From Ructibacterium sp965146665 (lineage in GTDB: Bacteria; Bacillota; Clostridia; Monoglobales; Monoglobaceae): a stretch of 64,000 nucleotides of DNA. The stretch covers positions 1 to 64,000 of the forward strand of contig CBCTHE010000012.1 in the NCBI GenBank assembly GCA_965146665.1. Direction: 5' to 3'. The notes below the pieces were generated by a model. It did not search any database. It saw only the letters and a program-made list of their open reading frames with translations, and had not been told where the DNA came from. Shown here piece after piece: positions 48,555-57,000 of the stretch. Numbering within the stretch: position 1 is the stretch's first letter; each line of letters opens with the position of its first letter. Both the position numbers and the translations under genes were made by a program.

Positions 48555-50147
48555 ATGCGTCCATCTGTTATTTATTTAAGAAAATCCAGAGCCGATATTC
48601 AGGCTGAGATGCAGGGGGAGACAGAAACCCTGGCAAGGCACGAGGCGGCCCTGGTGTCCCTGGCAAAGGCAAAGAACATTTTGATCGGTAATATATACCG
48701 GGAGGTAGAATCCGGCGATTCCATCTCAGAGCGACCGGTAGTCCAGCGGCTGATCCGTGAGGTTGAAGATGAACGCTGGGAGAGCGTGCTGGTCATGGAT
48801 GTGGACCGGCTGGCCAGAGGCGACACCATTGATCAGGGGATCATCGCTCAGACCTTTCAGTACAGCAGGACGAAGATTGTCACCCCGGTGAAAACCTACG
48901 ATCCGAATAATGAATTTGACGAAGAGTATTTTGAATACGGGCTGTTCATGGCACGCCGGGAATACAAGGCGATCAAGCGGCGTATGCAAAGAGGCCGCGA
49001 GGCGTCTGTTCGGGAGGGGAAATACGTAGGCTCCTGCGCGCCATATGGCTATGACCGGGTCAAAATTGAACACGGCAAGGGCTATACGCTGAAAATCAAT
49101 GAAGAGCAGGCCAATGCCATCCGTCTGATTTTTGAGCTGTATACCAAGGGACTGCCGGCGGCGGACGGAACCACAGAACGAATCGGCGTCTCGAAAATTG
49201 TACGCTATTTAAACCACCTGGGCATCAAGCCCAAAAGGGAAGCGCTGTGGTCGCCGGCGTCCGTTCGGGATATTTTGATCAACCCCGTGTATATAGGAAA
49301 GGTGCGCTGGAACTGGCGGCCTGTGAAATGGAAAATTGAAAACGGGGAAAAATCCTATGAACGTCCCCGAAACAGCGGCGAATCCTTTGTATTAACCGAC
49401 GGACTGCACGAAGCGCTCATTGCTCAGGAGACATGGGATATGGCGCAGAAGTATATGAAGTCCAATCCGCCCCGGCCCATACAGATCCGGAACACAGTGA
49501 AAAACCCGCTTGTGGGCTTGATCGTCTGCGGCAAATGCGGCAGGAAAATGGTGCGCAGACCCTATGGAGACCGTCAGCCGCCTGCGCTGATCTGTCCATA
49601 CAGCACGTGTAATAACGTAAGCTCAAAGCTGGAGATCGTGGAATGCCGGGTGCTCAGCTCACTGCAAAGCTGGGTCCGGGAGTATCAGCTGACCTGGAAT
49701 GCGGAGACAGCGAACCCGCTGGCCGCGCAAATCAGGCTGAAAGAGGAAGCTCTGGCACAGCTTGACAAGAAGCTGCTGCTCATGAAGCAAAAGACAGAGA
49801 ATATATATAACTTTTTGGAGCAGGGCATCTATAGCACGGAGGTATTTCTTGAGCGGTCCAGAAAACTGAGCGAAGAGACCAGCGGGATAGAAAAGCAAAG
49901 AGAACTGATCCAAAATGTGATAACGACAGAAAAGAAAGCCATGCAAAGCCGGAAATATCTGATACCCAAAATAGAGCATCTGCTGGATGTGTATTGGGAA
50001 TTGGACAGTCCAAAGCATAAAAATGATATGCTGCGGGAAGTGATTGACAAGATAGAATATACAAAAGATAAACGAGGCACAGGCAACAGCCCGAATGACG
50101 ACTTTGTACTGACACTCTATCCAAGACTGCCGGAGGATAACGCATAA
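48555..50147 (+). CDS. Large serine recombinase
   Basis: 530 residues. Resolvase catalytic domain (1-150) with Ser11 in YLRKSR and DVDRLARGD; Recombinase domain (about 165-275: GSCAPYGYDRVKIE, KIVRYLNHLGIKP, SVRDILINPVYIGKVRW); zinc ribbon with CGKCGRKM and CPYSTC (about 320-352); coiled coil (about 390-460). Such enzymes integrate and excise phages or excise sporulation-gene interruptions. It stands alone with no other phage genes. The cotJC fragment begins 49 bp after its stop. RBS AGAAGGTG. Confidence 0.93.
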   Translation: MRPSVIYLRKSRADIQAEMQGETETLARHEAALVSLAKAKNILIGNIYREVESGDSISERPVVQRLIREVEDERWESVLVMDVDRLARGDTIDQGIIAQTFQYSRTKIVTPVKTYDPNNEFDEEYFEYGLFMARREYKAIKRRMQRGREASVREGKYVGSCAPYGYDRVKIEHGKGYTLKINEEQANAIRLIFELYTKGLPAADGTTERIGVSKIVRYLNHLGIKPKREALWSPASVRDILINPVYIGKVRWNWRPVKWKIENGEKSYERPRNSGESFVLTDGLHEALIAQETWDMAQKYMKSNPPRPIQIRNTVKNPLVGLIVCGKCGRKMVRRPYGDRQPPALICPYSTCNNVSSKLEIVECRVLSSLQSWVREYQLTWNAETANPLAAQIRLKEEALAQLDKKLLLMKQKTENIYNFLEQGIYSTEVFLERSRKLSEETSGIEKQRELIQNVITTEKKAMQSRKYLIPKIEHLLDVYWELDSPKHKNDMLREVIDKIEYTKDKRGTGNSPNDDFVLTLYPRLPEDNA

Positions 50148-50173
50148 GCACCGCCTTATATTTGTTATCCTCC
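50132..50173 (+). terminator. Hairpin at the end of the recombinase gene
   Basis: GGAGGATAAC (50132-50141) pairs exactly with GTTATCCTCC (50164-50173); inside, ATAAG pairs with CTTAT. A short T-run follows. It overlaps the recombinase stop codon and lies beside the cotJC junction. Confidence 0.7.
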
Positions 50174-50196
50174 TTTGGAATAAGGTTATACGATAA

Positions 50197-50613
50197 CATT
50201 ATGGAGCGAATGAATTAGCCCATCTGGAAATAGTTGGGACGATTGTACGCCAGCTGGTTAAAAATGCTACGACAAGCGAAATAGAAAATAGTCCCTTTGG
50301 GGCATATTTCATGAACCATGGACGCGGTGTATTTCCGGCGGATGCAACGGGCATGCCGTACAGCGCAAACAGCATTGCTGTCACTGGGGATCCGATCGCG
50401 GATCTGGTCGAGGATTTGGCTGCTGAACAAAAAGCGCGGGCCGTATATGACAACATCCTGCGGGTATCGGATGACCCGGACGTCAATGATGTAATAAAAT
50501 TCCTGCGCCAGCGCGAAATCGTCCATTTCCAGCGTTTCGGTGAAGCTCTGGACCAGCTGCAGAATACACCTGCGCTGCAGGGCTTCTGTCCGGGAATGAA
50601 TAATACAAAATAA
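50197..50613 (+). pseudogene. cotJC: 5'-truncated cotJC (spore coat manganese-catalase-like)
   Basis: An open frame starting abruptly after a TAA at 50194-50196 reads HYGANELAHLEIVGTIVRQL, then NSPFGAYFMNHGRGVFPADA and GDPIADLVEDLAAEQKARAV...HFQRFGEALDQLQ. From memory this matches Bacillus CotJC from about residue 75 to the end (EEFAHLEMI, GDPIADLYEDIAAEEKARATY, LREREIVHSMRF). The N-terminal 70 or so residues, with part of the di-metal site, are missing. The only ATG (50311) is far inside the domain. The break falls at the recombinase end, so the gene was probably cut by that recombination or a later deletion. Confidence 0.82.
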
Positions 50614-50628
50614 AATGAAGTCCAAAAT

Positions 50629-50819
50629 GGGAACCGCAAAATGCGGTTCCCTGAGGTCACTGACAAAGTGGCCGCCGATACGTAAAATTTCGAATGATTT
50701 TGAGATGAATTGACTGCCCAAAGCCCATAAATCCGTCGCCGGGCCCGTACGGCAGCGTCCAAAATCATTCCAAATTTAGATTTGTCAGCAGTCTGTGGGA
50801 ACCGCATTTTGCGGTTCCC
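50629..50819. mobile_element. 191-bp element with 23-bp perfect terminal inverted repeats
   Basis: The left end (50629-50651) is GGGAACCGC, loop AAAAT, GCGGTTCCC. The right end (50797-50819) is its exact reverse complement, so each end is itself a hairpin. Further inside, TGACAAA (50661-50667) / TTTGTCA (50781-50787) are placed symmetrically, and GAATGATTTTG (50692-50702) pairs with CAAAATCATTC (50760-50770). No coding capacity. It resembles a MITE or a paired REP/BIME-type element. Confidence 0.7.
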
Positions 50820-50840
50820 TTCATTTATAAAATTGTTTTG

Positions 50841-50913
50841 CAGCAAGATATTGTCCTGAATTCATTACTCAAAGCCCGCGAAACTGCGGAAGATTCCATT
50901 CCTTTGCCGTCAG
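50841..50913 (+). repeat. Dispersed repeat copy B
   Basis: CAGCAAGATATTGTCCTGAA (50841 onward) and AAACTGCGGAAGATTCCATT (50881 onward) match the two blocks at 42658-42786, about 8 kb away. 50914-51124 shows no gene, only an AT-rich stretch. Confidence 0.6.
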
Positions 50914-51125
50914 GCGGATTAGGGGGGCCGAAAAGTGCCGGACTAACGCTGACGCCTTCCGGAAAAGAGGATGCGTAACAGAACGTTTAAACCTTTGGCG
51001 TTCTGAGTCAAAACAGACAAAACGCAGTTTACGTTAACGACGGACCGGGAACGGTTATCAATCCAAAATATTATTTTCCGCTTACTGGGGTATAAACCTT
51101 GCATCCGCTGTCCCCCGTCCGCACA

Positions 51126-51164
51126 AAAAGGCCCGGCCTCTGCCAAACACAGAGCCGGGCTTTT
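51126..51164 (-). terminator. gerW operon terminator
   Basis: Stem AAAAGGCCCGGCCTCT / AGAGCCGGGCTTTT with a short loop and a T-run on the minus strand, 11 bp after the gerW stop. Confidence 0.85.
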
Positions 51165-51174
51165 GGTCTGTCTG

Positions 51175-51639
51175 CTAAGCGTCCGGATTCTGCGCGGAAA
51201 AATCCTCTTCGTCCAGATCGTCAACGGTCACTTCGACTTTCTTGTCCTTGTGAAACAATTCGGAAACCTTGTCAATCGCGTCCGGTGCCATATCCAGCAG
51301 TCTGTCATAGATGCTGTTCTGCGGGGTCACGGAGATCATGCGGATCTTGCCGTTCCCAACCACCAAAAACGCCTCCGGTGTCAGGGAAATTCCGCCGCCG
51401 GTGGCACCGCCGAACATATTTTTCGGCGCATCCTCCGGACCGCCCTTTCCCGCCCGGTATTTCTCAAACTCAGAGCCGCCCACGCCAAAGCCCAGGGCCA
51501 CCTTGGATATCGGAATGATCACCGATCCATCCGGTGTTGTGATCGCGTCCCCGACAATGGTGTTGACATCGATCATTTCTTTCAGTCCCTGCAAAGCCGT
51601 ATACATGATACCTTCAATCGGATGCTTGTTTTCAGCCAT
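51175..51639 (-). CDS. gerW: GerW-family sporulation protein (YtfJ)
   Basis: 154 residues: HPIEGIMYTALQGLKEMIDV, GSVIIPISKVALGFGVGGSEF, GGATGGGISLTPEAFLVVGN. The YtfJ/GerW family is needed for proper spore germination in Bacillus. It overlaps the DUF2953 gene by eight bases, as ytfI-ytfJ do in Bacillus. Supports a spore-forming lineage. Confidence 0.93.
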   Translation of the reverse strand: MAENKHPIEGIMYTALQGLKEMIDVNTIVGDAITTPDGSVIIPISKVALGFGVGGSEFEKYRAGKGGPEDAPKNMFGGATGGGISLTPEAFLVVGNGKIRMISVTPQNSIYDRLLDMAPDAIDKVSELFHKDKKVEVTVDDLDEEDFSAQNPDA

Positions 51640-52384
51640 GTTTTACACTTCCTTTGTTAAAATAATGATAGCAATAAGTAACCGCCAGCCTCCACCCCTG
51701 TTTTAACAGGGCGTTAATAATATGCGCTGGCCTTACCTTAATTATACTCCTAATTTCCAAATCAAAGCGCTTTTCGTAAAAATCCGGCGTGACCTCCATG
51801 GCCGGATAGGCCATGTGGACATACCGGCACGCCACCGGGTAGGCCATTCCCACAGCGCCCCATACGGCGCCGTAGGCCATGCCGGTATGGGCCGGGTTTC
51901 CCGTACCAAAATCCAGTCGGATCCGCAGCATAGGGACCTCGATCCGGTAACGAATATCGCCGAAAAACGTGTGGAGCACATCCCTGCCCTGTTCCCACAG
52001 GTCACGGTATTCCTCCAGAACCGCCTCAAGACCCCCTGGCTGGTAACCGCCTTTCTCCGGATCATAAATCCGCTTTTTATCCGCACTCCACCTCTCCGAG
52101 AACCGATTTTTTTTCGCCGTGCCTTTTCCCTGTTCCGGCTGTGGCGCTTCCCGCTCCGAACCGCCGGACTGCTCCGCCTCCGCCTTTGACGCAGGATTCT
52201 CCGGCTTATGCGCCGAAAAATCCCGCAGCAACAGTGTCCGGCGAAACCCAAGGGCACGCAGTTCCAGGGTCAGTTTCTTGTCCCGGACGTGCAGATACAG
52301 CGACCACGTTGTCCATATGCCAATGATAAGCAACAGGACAGCCGCCGCCAATGCCGCCAGCAGGCCCAGGAACACATACCGCAT
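51632..52384 (-). CDS. DUF2953 membrane protein (YtfI-like)
   Basis: 250 residues. One N-terminal membrane helix (about 4-27, VFLGLLAALAAAVLLLIIGI), a charged linker, then the DUF2953 region with FGTGNPAHTGMAYGAVWGAV and VTPDFYEKRFDLEIRSIIKV. Family function unknown; always near gerW in spore formers. RBS AAAGGGG. Confidence 0.85.
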   Translation of the reverse strand: MRYVFLGLLAALAAAVLLLIIGIWTTWSLYLHVRDKKLTLELRALGFRRTLLLRDFSAHKPENPASKAEAEQSGGSEREAPQPEQGKGTAKKNRFSERWSADKKRIYDPEKGGYQPGGLEAVLEEYRDLWEQGRDVLHTFFGDIRYRIEVPMLRIRLDFGTGNPAHTGMAYGAVWGAVGMAYPVACRYVHMAYPAMEVTPDFYEKRFDLEIRSIIKVRPAHIINALLKQGWRLAVTYCYHYFNKGSVKHG

Positions 52385-52410
52385 ACACGATTACCCCTTT
52401 GCTTCGGATT

Positions 52411-53052
52411 CTATTCTTCCTCCGGGCAGGCAAAAACCGCCGCTTCCGCCGGTTCTTCCTCCGTCCCGTCCTCATTCTCCATGGCGAGCTGTTCATGATC
52501 CAGCTCCATTTCCAGCTGTTCCCCCTCCTCCTCGGACTGGCCGAAGGTCTCGAAGTCCGGAAGCTCCGCCAGCGCGGCGATTCCAAAACAGCGCAGGAAT
52601 TCCTGCGTGGTGCCGAACAGGATAGGCCGGCCGGGCGCGTCCAGCCGTCCGACCTCCTCAATCAGGTTCCTCTCAATCAGCCGGTTTACAATATAGTCAC
52701 AGTTCACGCCCCGGATATGCTCAATGGTGCTCCGGGTGACCGGCTGTTTATATGCCACAATGGCCAGCACCTCAATGGCCGCGTTGGAAAGGCTCTGCTT
52801 TCTTCTGGGCTCCGCCAGCATGGCCACATAATCGTGGTACTCGCCCCGGGTACACATCTGATAGGCATCCTCCATCTGGATAATATGGATTCCACGGCGC
52901 TCATAGTTATAGTCATCCATCATTTTTTTCAGGATTTCCCGCAGAGAACGCCTGTCCACATCCACGATATCCGCCAGCTTTTCAATATCCACCGCGTCCC
53001 CGGCCGCAAAGAGCACGCTCTCCAAAATGGCCTGAATTTCTCTGATTTCCAT
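52411..53052 (-). CDS. scpB: Segregation and condensation protein B
   Basis: 213 residues with two winged helices: AILESVLFAAGDAVDIEKLA and SNAAIEVLAIVAYKQPVTRSTIEHIRG (family core near 85-110, shown by its first part). Forms the SMC-ScpA-ScpB complex. An acidic C-terminal tail (about 170-213, Glu-rich) is longer than usual. 24 bp after scpA. Confidence 0.94.
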   Translation of the reverse strand: MEIREIQAILESVLFAAGDAVDIEKLADIVDVDRRSLREILKKMMDDYNYERRGIHIIQMEDAYQMCTRGEYHDYVAMLAEPRRKQSLSNAAIEVLAIVAYKQPVTRSTIEHIRGVNCDYIVNRLIERNLIEEVGRLDAPGRPILFGTTQEFLRCFGIAALAELPDFETFGQSEEEGEQLEMELDHEQLAMENEDGTEEEPAEAAVFACPEEE

Positions 53053-53076
53053 AAATGCTTCTTTCCTCTTCGCTTG

Positions 53077-53853
53077 TTAATCTTCGATATTGGTCAAATC
53101 CATCTCGTCGCTGTCATCATTGCGGTAGATCCTGGGATTGGCGATATCCAGGTTCTCTCCATATTCTACCCGGATTTTCTTCAGTTTAACCAGTTCCAGC
53201 ACCGCCAGAAAGGACGCCACCGCCTCCGGCCTGGACTTTACGCCCTGAAACAGCTCCTTGAACATCATTCGGCTCTTGGATACCAGCCGTTTCCAGATCC
53301 CCATAACCTTTTTCCGGATAGACACCTTCTCATGTCCCACGATACCGTCAAAGGAATGGCGGGGCGGCGGCTGTTTCCGCTCCAGCTTCTGATAGGCACG
53401 CCGGTAGGCCGCCGCCAGATTCTCCGGCGTAAGGCTTGCGTAATTCCATTCGGCCGGCGGCCGTTCAATGGCATCCGGCGCCTTGAAAAACATGGACGCG
53501 CCGATATGCTGACGCGCGCCGAAAAACACCGCGGCCTCTTTGACCTTGTTGTATTCCACCAGCCTGCGCACCAGCTCTTCCCTGGGGTCAGCCGCCTCCT
53601 CTTCCTCTGCCTCCGGTTTGGGCAGCAGCATCTTTGACTTGATCTGAAGCAAGGTCGCCGCCAGCACGAGGAATTCGCTGGAGACCTCCAGGTCCATCTC
53701 CTGCATCTCCTGCATGACGGACAGATACTGGTCCAAAATGACGGAGATGGGGATATCATAGATGCTGACCTTGTTCTTCCGAATCAGGGTCAGCAACAGG
53801 TCCAGCGGCCCCTCGAAATGCTCCAGCTTAAATTTTAACTGCTCCATAGTAAC
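53077..53853 (-). CDS. scpA: Segregation and condensation protein A (kleisin)
   Basis: 258 residues: FKLEHFEGPLDLLLTLIRKN (N-terminal SMC-binding), EFLVLAATLLQIKSKMLLPK and a C-terminal winged helix (FLAVLELVKLKKIRVEYGEN). I chose a GTG start at 53853 because AAAGGAG lies nine bases upstream; the ATG two codons later is too far from it. Bridges SMC heads with ScpB for chromosome segregation. Confidence 0.93.
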   Translation of the reverse strand, partial: VTMEQLKFKLEHFEGPLDLLLTLIRKNKVSIYDIPISVILDQYLSVMQEMQEMDLEVSSEFLVLAATLLQIKSKMLLPKPEAEEEEAADPREELVRRLVEYNKVKEAAVFFGARQHIGASMFFKAPDAIERPPAEWNYASLTPENLAAAYRRAYQKLERKQPPPRHSFDGIVGHEKVSIRKKVMGIWKRLVSKSRMMFKELFQGVKSRPEAVASFLAVLELVKLKKIRVEYGENLDIANPRIYRNDDSDEMDLTNIED

Positions 53854-53869
53854 ACCGTGCTTTTCTCCT

Positions 53870-54556
53870 TTAGTGAATAAAAGTTCCAATTATCATATCA
53901 TAGAATGCCATAATCGCGGATTCGCCCCGAAAGAGCAGCTCGTTAAAAATCGGCAGGTTGATCAGCAGAATCAGGACAATGAAGCCATACCGCTCATATT
54001 CCATGATCTTGAAATAGATCCGGGCGGGCAGCAGGGCGTTCAGAATCTTTGAGCCGTCCAGGGGCGGAATTGGAATCAGGTTGAACATGCCCAGCCCCAG
54101 ATTGATCATGACCATATACCGGCAGAGCATATAGCAAACCGTGGCCAGCTGAAAGGAAAAGCCCGCATTGGACGCAAAGGTCATGCTCCCCAGGGCAACA
54201 ACGCCGATTTCGGCCAGAAAGGCCATCAGGAAATTCGACAGGGGCCCGCCCAGTGAGGTGAGCACCATCCCGCCCTTTTTGCTGTTGAAGTTCCACGGAT
54301 TCACCGGCACCGGCTTCGCCCAGCCAAAGCCAAACAGAAACAGGCAGATGGCGCCGAAGGGATCCAGGTGGTGCAGGGGATTCAGGGACAGACGGCCGGA
54401 GTATTTGGCCGTCTTATCCCCCATCCAGTAGGCGACCAGGCCGTGGGACAGTTCATGAACCGACAGGGACAGCAGAACGCAGAAGGCGATGACCAGAATA
54501 TAGAGAAGCTTCTCGCCGCCGCTTAAACTGCCGTCCCGAAGCAGAGATAATAGCAT
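53870..54556 (-). CDS. Site-2 protease family (M50) membrane metalloprotease
   Basis: 228 residues, about six membrane helices. Zinc motif HELSHG in SVHELSHGLVAYWMGD (about 34-39), with NLIPIPPLDGSKI (about 160-172) giving the third ligand region. RseP/SpoIVFB-like small form, found before scpA in many Clostridia. Substrate unknown. RBS CGGAGG. Confidence 0.88.
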   Translation of the reverse strand: MLLSLLRDGSLSGGEKLLYILVIAFCVLLSLSVHELSHGLVAYWMGDKTAKYSGRLSLNPLHHLDPFGAICLFLFGFGWAKPVPVNPWNFNSKKGGMVLTSLGGPLSNFLMAFLAEIGVVALGSMTFASNAGFSFQLATVCYMLCRYMVMINLGLGMFNLIPIPPLDGSKILNALLPARIYFKIMEYERYGFIVLILLINLPIFNELLFRGESAIMAFYDMIIGTFIH

Positions 54557-54573
54557 AGTTTTTCCTCCGTTGT

Positions 54574-55875
54574 CTACAGGTCACAGGCGACCAGATCTTC
54601 ATAGGTCTCCCGCCGCACTGCAAGGCTCGCCTTTCCGTCCTTCACCATGACAATGGGAAGCCGCGGAATCCTGTTGTAATTGCTGGCCATGGAATAGTTA
54701 TAGGCCCCGGTGGCCAGAACGGCCAGCAAAGCGCCGGGCTCAGTTTTGGGAAGTTTCGCGTCCCGCACCAGCACGTCTCCCGACTCACAGCACTTCCCCG
54801 CAATGGTGACCACCTTCTCAGGCGCGCCGGCAGGGTTTTCCGCAAGCACTGCCTCGTATTCCGACCCATACATGATATGCCGGGGATTATCCCCCATTCC
54901 GCCGTCCACCGAGACATAGGTGCGCACGCCGGGTATCTCTTTCACCGCCCCCACCCGGTAAAGGGTCAGGCCGGCGGATGCAACAATGGAGCGGCCCGGT
55001 TCCATGAGGATGAACGGAAGCGCCACGCCCAGCTTTTCACTCTCCTCCCGGACAACCCCGGAAACGGCTTCAATGTATTTGTCATAGTCGATAGGGGCGT
55101 CCTCCTCCACATATTTAATGCCATAGCCGCCGCCCAGGTTCAGCTCCTGAATTTCCAGACTGTACTTTTCTTTCAGCAGGCCGATAAATTTCATCATGGT
55201 TCCGGCCGCCAGCTTGAAGGGCTCCAGCTCAAAAATCTGAGAGCCAATGTGACAGTGCAGGCCTACAACCTTCACATGCTCCATCTTCTGGGCTCTGCTG
55301 ATAATCTCCTCCGCCTCGCCTGTCTCCAGGGCGACGCCGAATTTGGAATCAATTTGTCCGGTCTGCACAAAGCTGTGGGTATGAGCGTCAATGCCAGGCT
55401 TGATCCGGAACAGGATCTGGGCCGAGCTGCCCATCTCGCCCGCCAGACGGTTCAAACTCTCCAGTTCAAGCTGGTTGTCCACCACGATTCTGCCCACGCC
55501 GCTTTCCAGGGCCATGGCCAGCTCATCTTCGGTTTTGTTGCTGCCGTGGAAATAAATTTTCTCGGCGGGGAAACCCGCCTGCAATGCGGTATAGAGTTCG
55601 CCGCCCGACACCACGTCCACGCCCATGCCCTCTTCCTTCATGATCCGATAGACCGCCTTGCAGGAAAGAGCCTTGCTGGCATACAGCACCATGCCGTTGC
55701 CGTTATAGTGTTCTTCCATGGAATGCAGATATATCCTGCAATTCTTCCGGATTTCGTTTTCGTCCATCACATAAGCAGGGGTTCCGAATTCGCCCGCGAG
55801 ATCCGTCAGGTCACAGCCGCCTATCTCAAGATTTCCCCTGTCATTGATTCGCAGACATTCCATCACAAACTGCAT
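54574..55875 (-). CDS. lysA: Diaminopimelate decarboxylase
   Basis: 433 residues. PLP fold III: LYASKALSCKAVYRIM (lysine near residue 54), FHGSNKTEDEL, LHCHIGSQIFE, LNLGGGYGIKY, EPGRSIV and CCESGDVL. Makes lysine from meso-DAP. First gene of the leftward operon, with its own promoter at 55919-55947. Confidence 0.95.
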   Translation of the reverse strand: MQFVMECLRINDRGNLEIGGCDLTDLAGEFGTPAYVMDENEIRKNCRIYLHSMEEHYNGNGMVLYASKALSCKAVYRIMKEEGMGVDVVSGGELYTALQAGFPAEKIYFHGSNKTEDELAMALESGVGRIVVDNQLELESLNRLAGEMGSSAQILFRIKPGIDAHTHSFVQTGQIDSKFGVALETGEAEEIISRAQKMEHVKVVGLHCHIGSQIFELEPFKLAAGTMMKFIGLLKEKYSLEIQELNLGGGYGIKYVEEDAPIDYDKYIEAVSGVVREESEKLGVALPFILMEPGRSIVASAGLTLYRVGAVKEIPGVRTYVSVDGGMGDNPRHIMYGSEYEAVLAENPAGAPEKVVTIAGKCCESGDVLVRDAKLPKTEPGALLAVLATGAYNYSMASNYNRIPRLPIVMVKDGKASLAVRRETYEDLVACDL

Positions 55876-55918
55876 CCTTCAATGTCCTCCTTAATTTAAT
55901 GTAACAATGATCCCTTGC

Positions 55919-55947
55919 ATTGTAACATAAGCGGACTGCTTTGTCAA
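55919..55947 (-). promoter_or_regulatory. lysA operon promoter
   Basis: Minus-strand TTGACA (55942-55947), 17-bp spacer, TACAAT (55919-55924). Confidence 0.88.
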
Positions 55948-56036
55948 ACCGCCATCCATGGGAAGTATGCACAGAAACAGGGGAAATCAGTCCTGAAATT
56001 ATATTTGATTTTTACCAGATTTTTTACAAAAAACGC

Positions 56037-56065
56037 TTGCAACCGGAATCCACATATGCTATACT
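56037..56065 (+). promoter_or_regulatory. rpsB promoter
   Basis: TTGCAA (56037-56042), 17-bp spacer, TATACT (56060-56065). Divergent from the lysA promoter. Confidence 0.85.
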
Positions 56066-56070
56066 ATTAT

Positions 56071-56200
56071 GGCGTTTGGGTGTACAGGCCCAGACAGCTT
56101 AATTACACACGCCCGGCGATTGCCTGAAAAGTGCCGCACACCCATGACGGTTTCAGGGCAAAGGGACCCGGACGGAGGAAAAAAACTATGGAGGTGTTAA
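56071..56200 (+). promoter_or_regulatory. Structured rpsB leader
   Basis: About 130 nt between promoter and start. TGCCTGAAA (56121-56129) pairs with TTTCAGGGCA (56151-56160) with one bulge; GGCGT and ACACGCC parts may form an outer stem. S2 leaders that bind S2 protein are known in other bacteria, so autoregulation is possible; not confirmed. Confidence 0.4.
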
Positions 56201-56203
56201 ATC

Positions 56204-56950
56204 ATGGGAGTCATTCAAATGAAGCAGTTGCTTGAAGCAGGTGTTCACTTCGGACACCAGACCCGCCGCTGGAACCCCAAAATGGCGGAATTCATTTTCA
56301 CGGAGAGAAATGGTATCTATATCATCGACCTGCAGAAAACCGTGAAAAAAATTGAGGAAGCGTATTACTTTGTCCGCGACATCGCCGCAGAGGGCGGCAC
56401 AGTCCTCTTTGTGGGAACAAAGAAACAGGCGCAGGACGCGATCCGCGAGGAAGCGGAAAGAACCGGCATGTATTTTGTGAACGCAAGATGGCTGGGCGGT
56501 ATGCTGACAAACTTCAAAACCATTAAAAAGAGAATTGAACGTCTTTACCAGCTGGAGAAAATGGGCGAGGACGGCACTATGGCCCTGCTGCCCAAAAAGG
56601 AAGTTATCAAGCTGAACCTGGAGCATGAACGTCTGGAGAAATTCCTGGGCGGCATCAAAGAGATGAGAGATCTTCCCTCCGCTCTGTTTGTGGTAGATCC
56701 CAGAAAAGAGAAGAACGCCATTGCCGAGGCACACAAGCTGGGCATTCCGGTTATTGCAATCGTGGACACCAACTGTGACCCGGAAGAGGCTGACTATCCA
56801 ATTCCCGGCAACGACGACGCCATCCGTGCGGTTAAGCTGATTGTCTCCACCATCGGCAACGCTGTTCTGGAGGGCCGTCAGGGCGAGCAGAACACCCCTG
56901 AGACTCCGGCTGCCGAGGCTGAGGTAAATCTGGATATGCTGGACGACTGA
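56204..56950 (+). CDS. rpsB: 30S ribosomal protein S2
   Basis: 248 residues: LLEAGVHFGHQTRRWNPKMA, FVGTKKQAQDAIREEAER, RWLGGMLTNFKTIKKRI and DPRKEKNAIAEAHKLGIPVI. Full length. RBS GGAGGTG. Cotranscribed with tsf. Confidence 0.97.
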   Translation: MGVIQMKQLLEAGVHFGHQTRRWNPKMAEFIFTERNGIYIIDLQKTVKKIEEAYYFVRDIAAEGGTVLFVGTKKQAQDAIREEAERTGMYFVNARWLGGMLTNFKTIKKRIERLYQLEKMGEDGTMALLPKKEVIKLNLEHERLEKFLGGIKEMRDLPSALFVVDPRKEKNAIAEAHKLGIPVIAIVDTNCDPEEADYPIPGNDDAIRAVKLIVSTIGNAVLEGRQGEQNTPETPAAEAEVNLDMLDD

Positions 56951-57000
56951 TTTTCGTCCAGTCAAACTTGAGATAATATCATACAGAAAGGAAGATTAAC

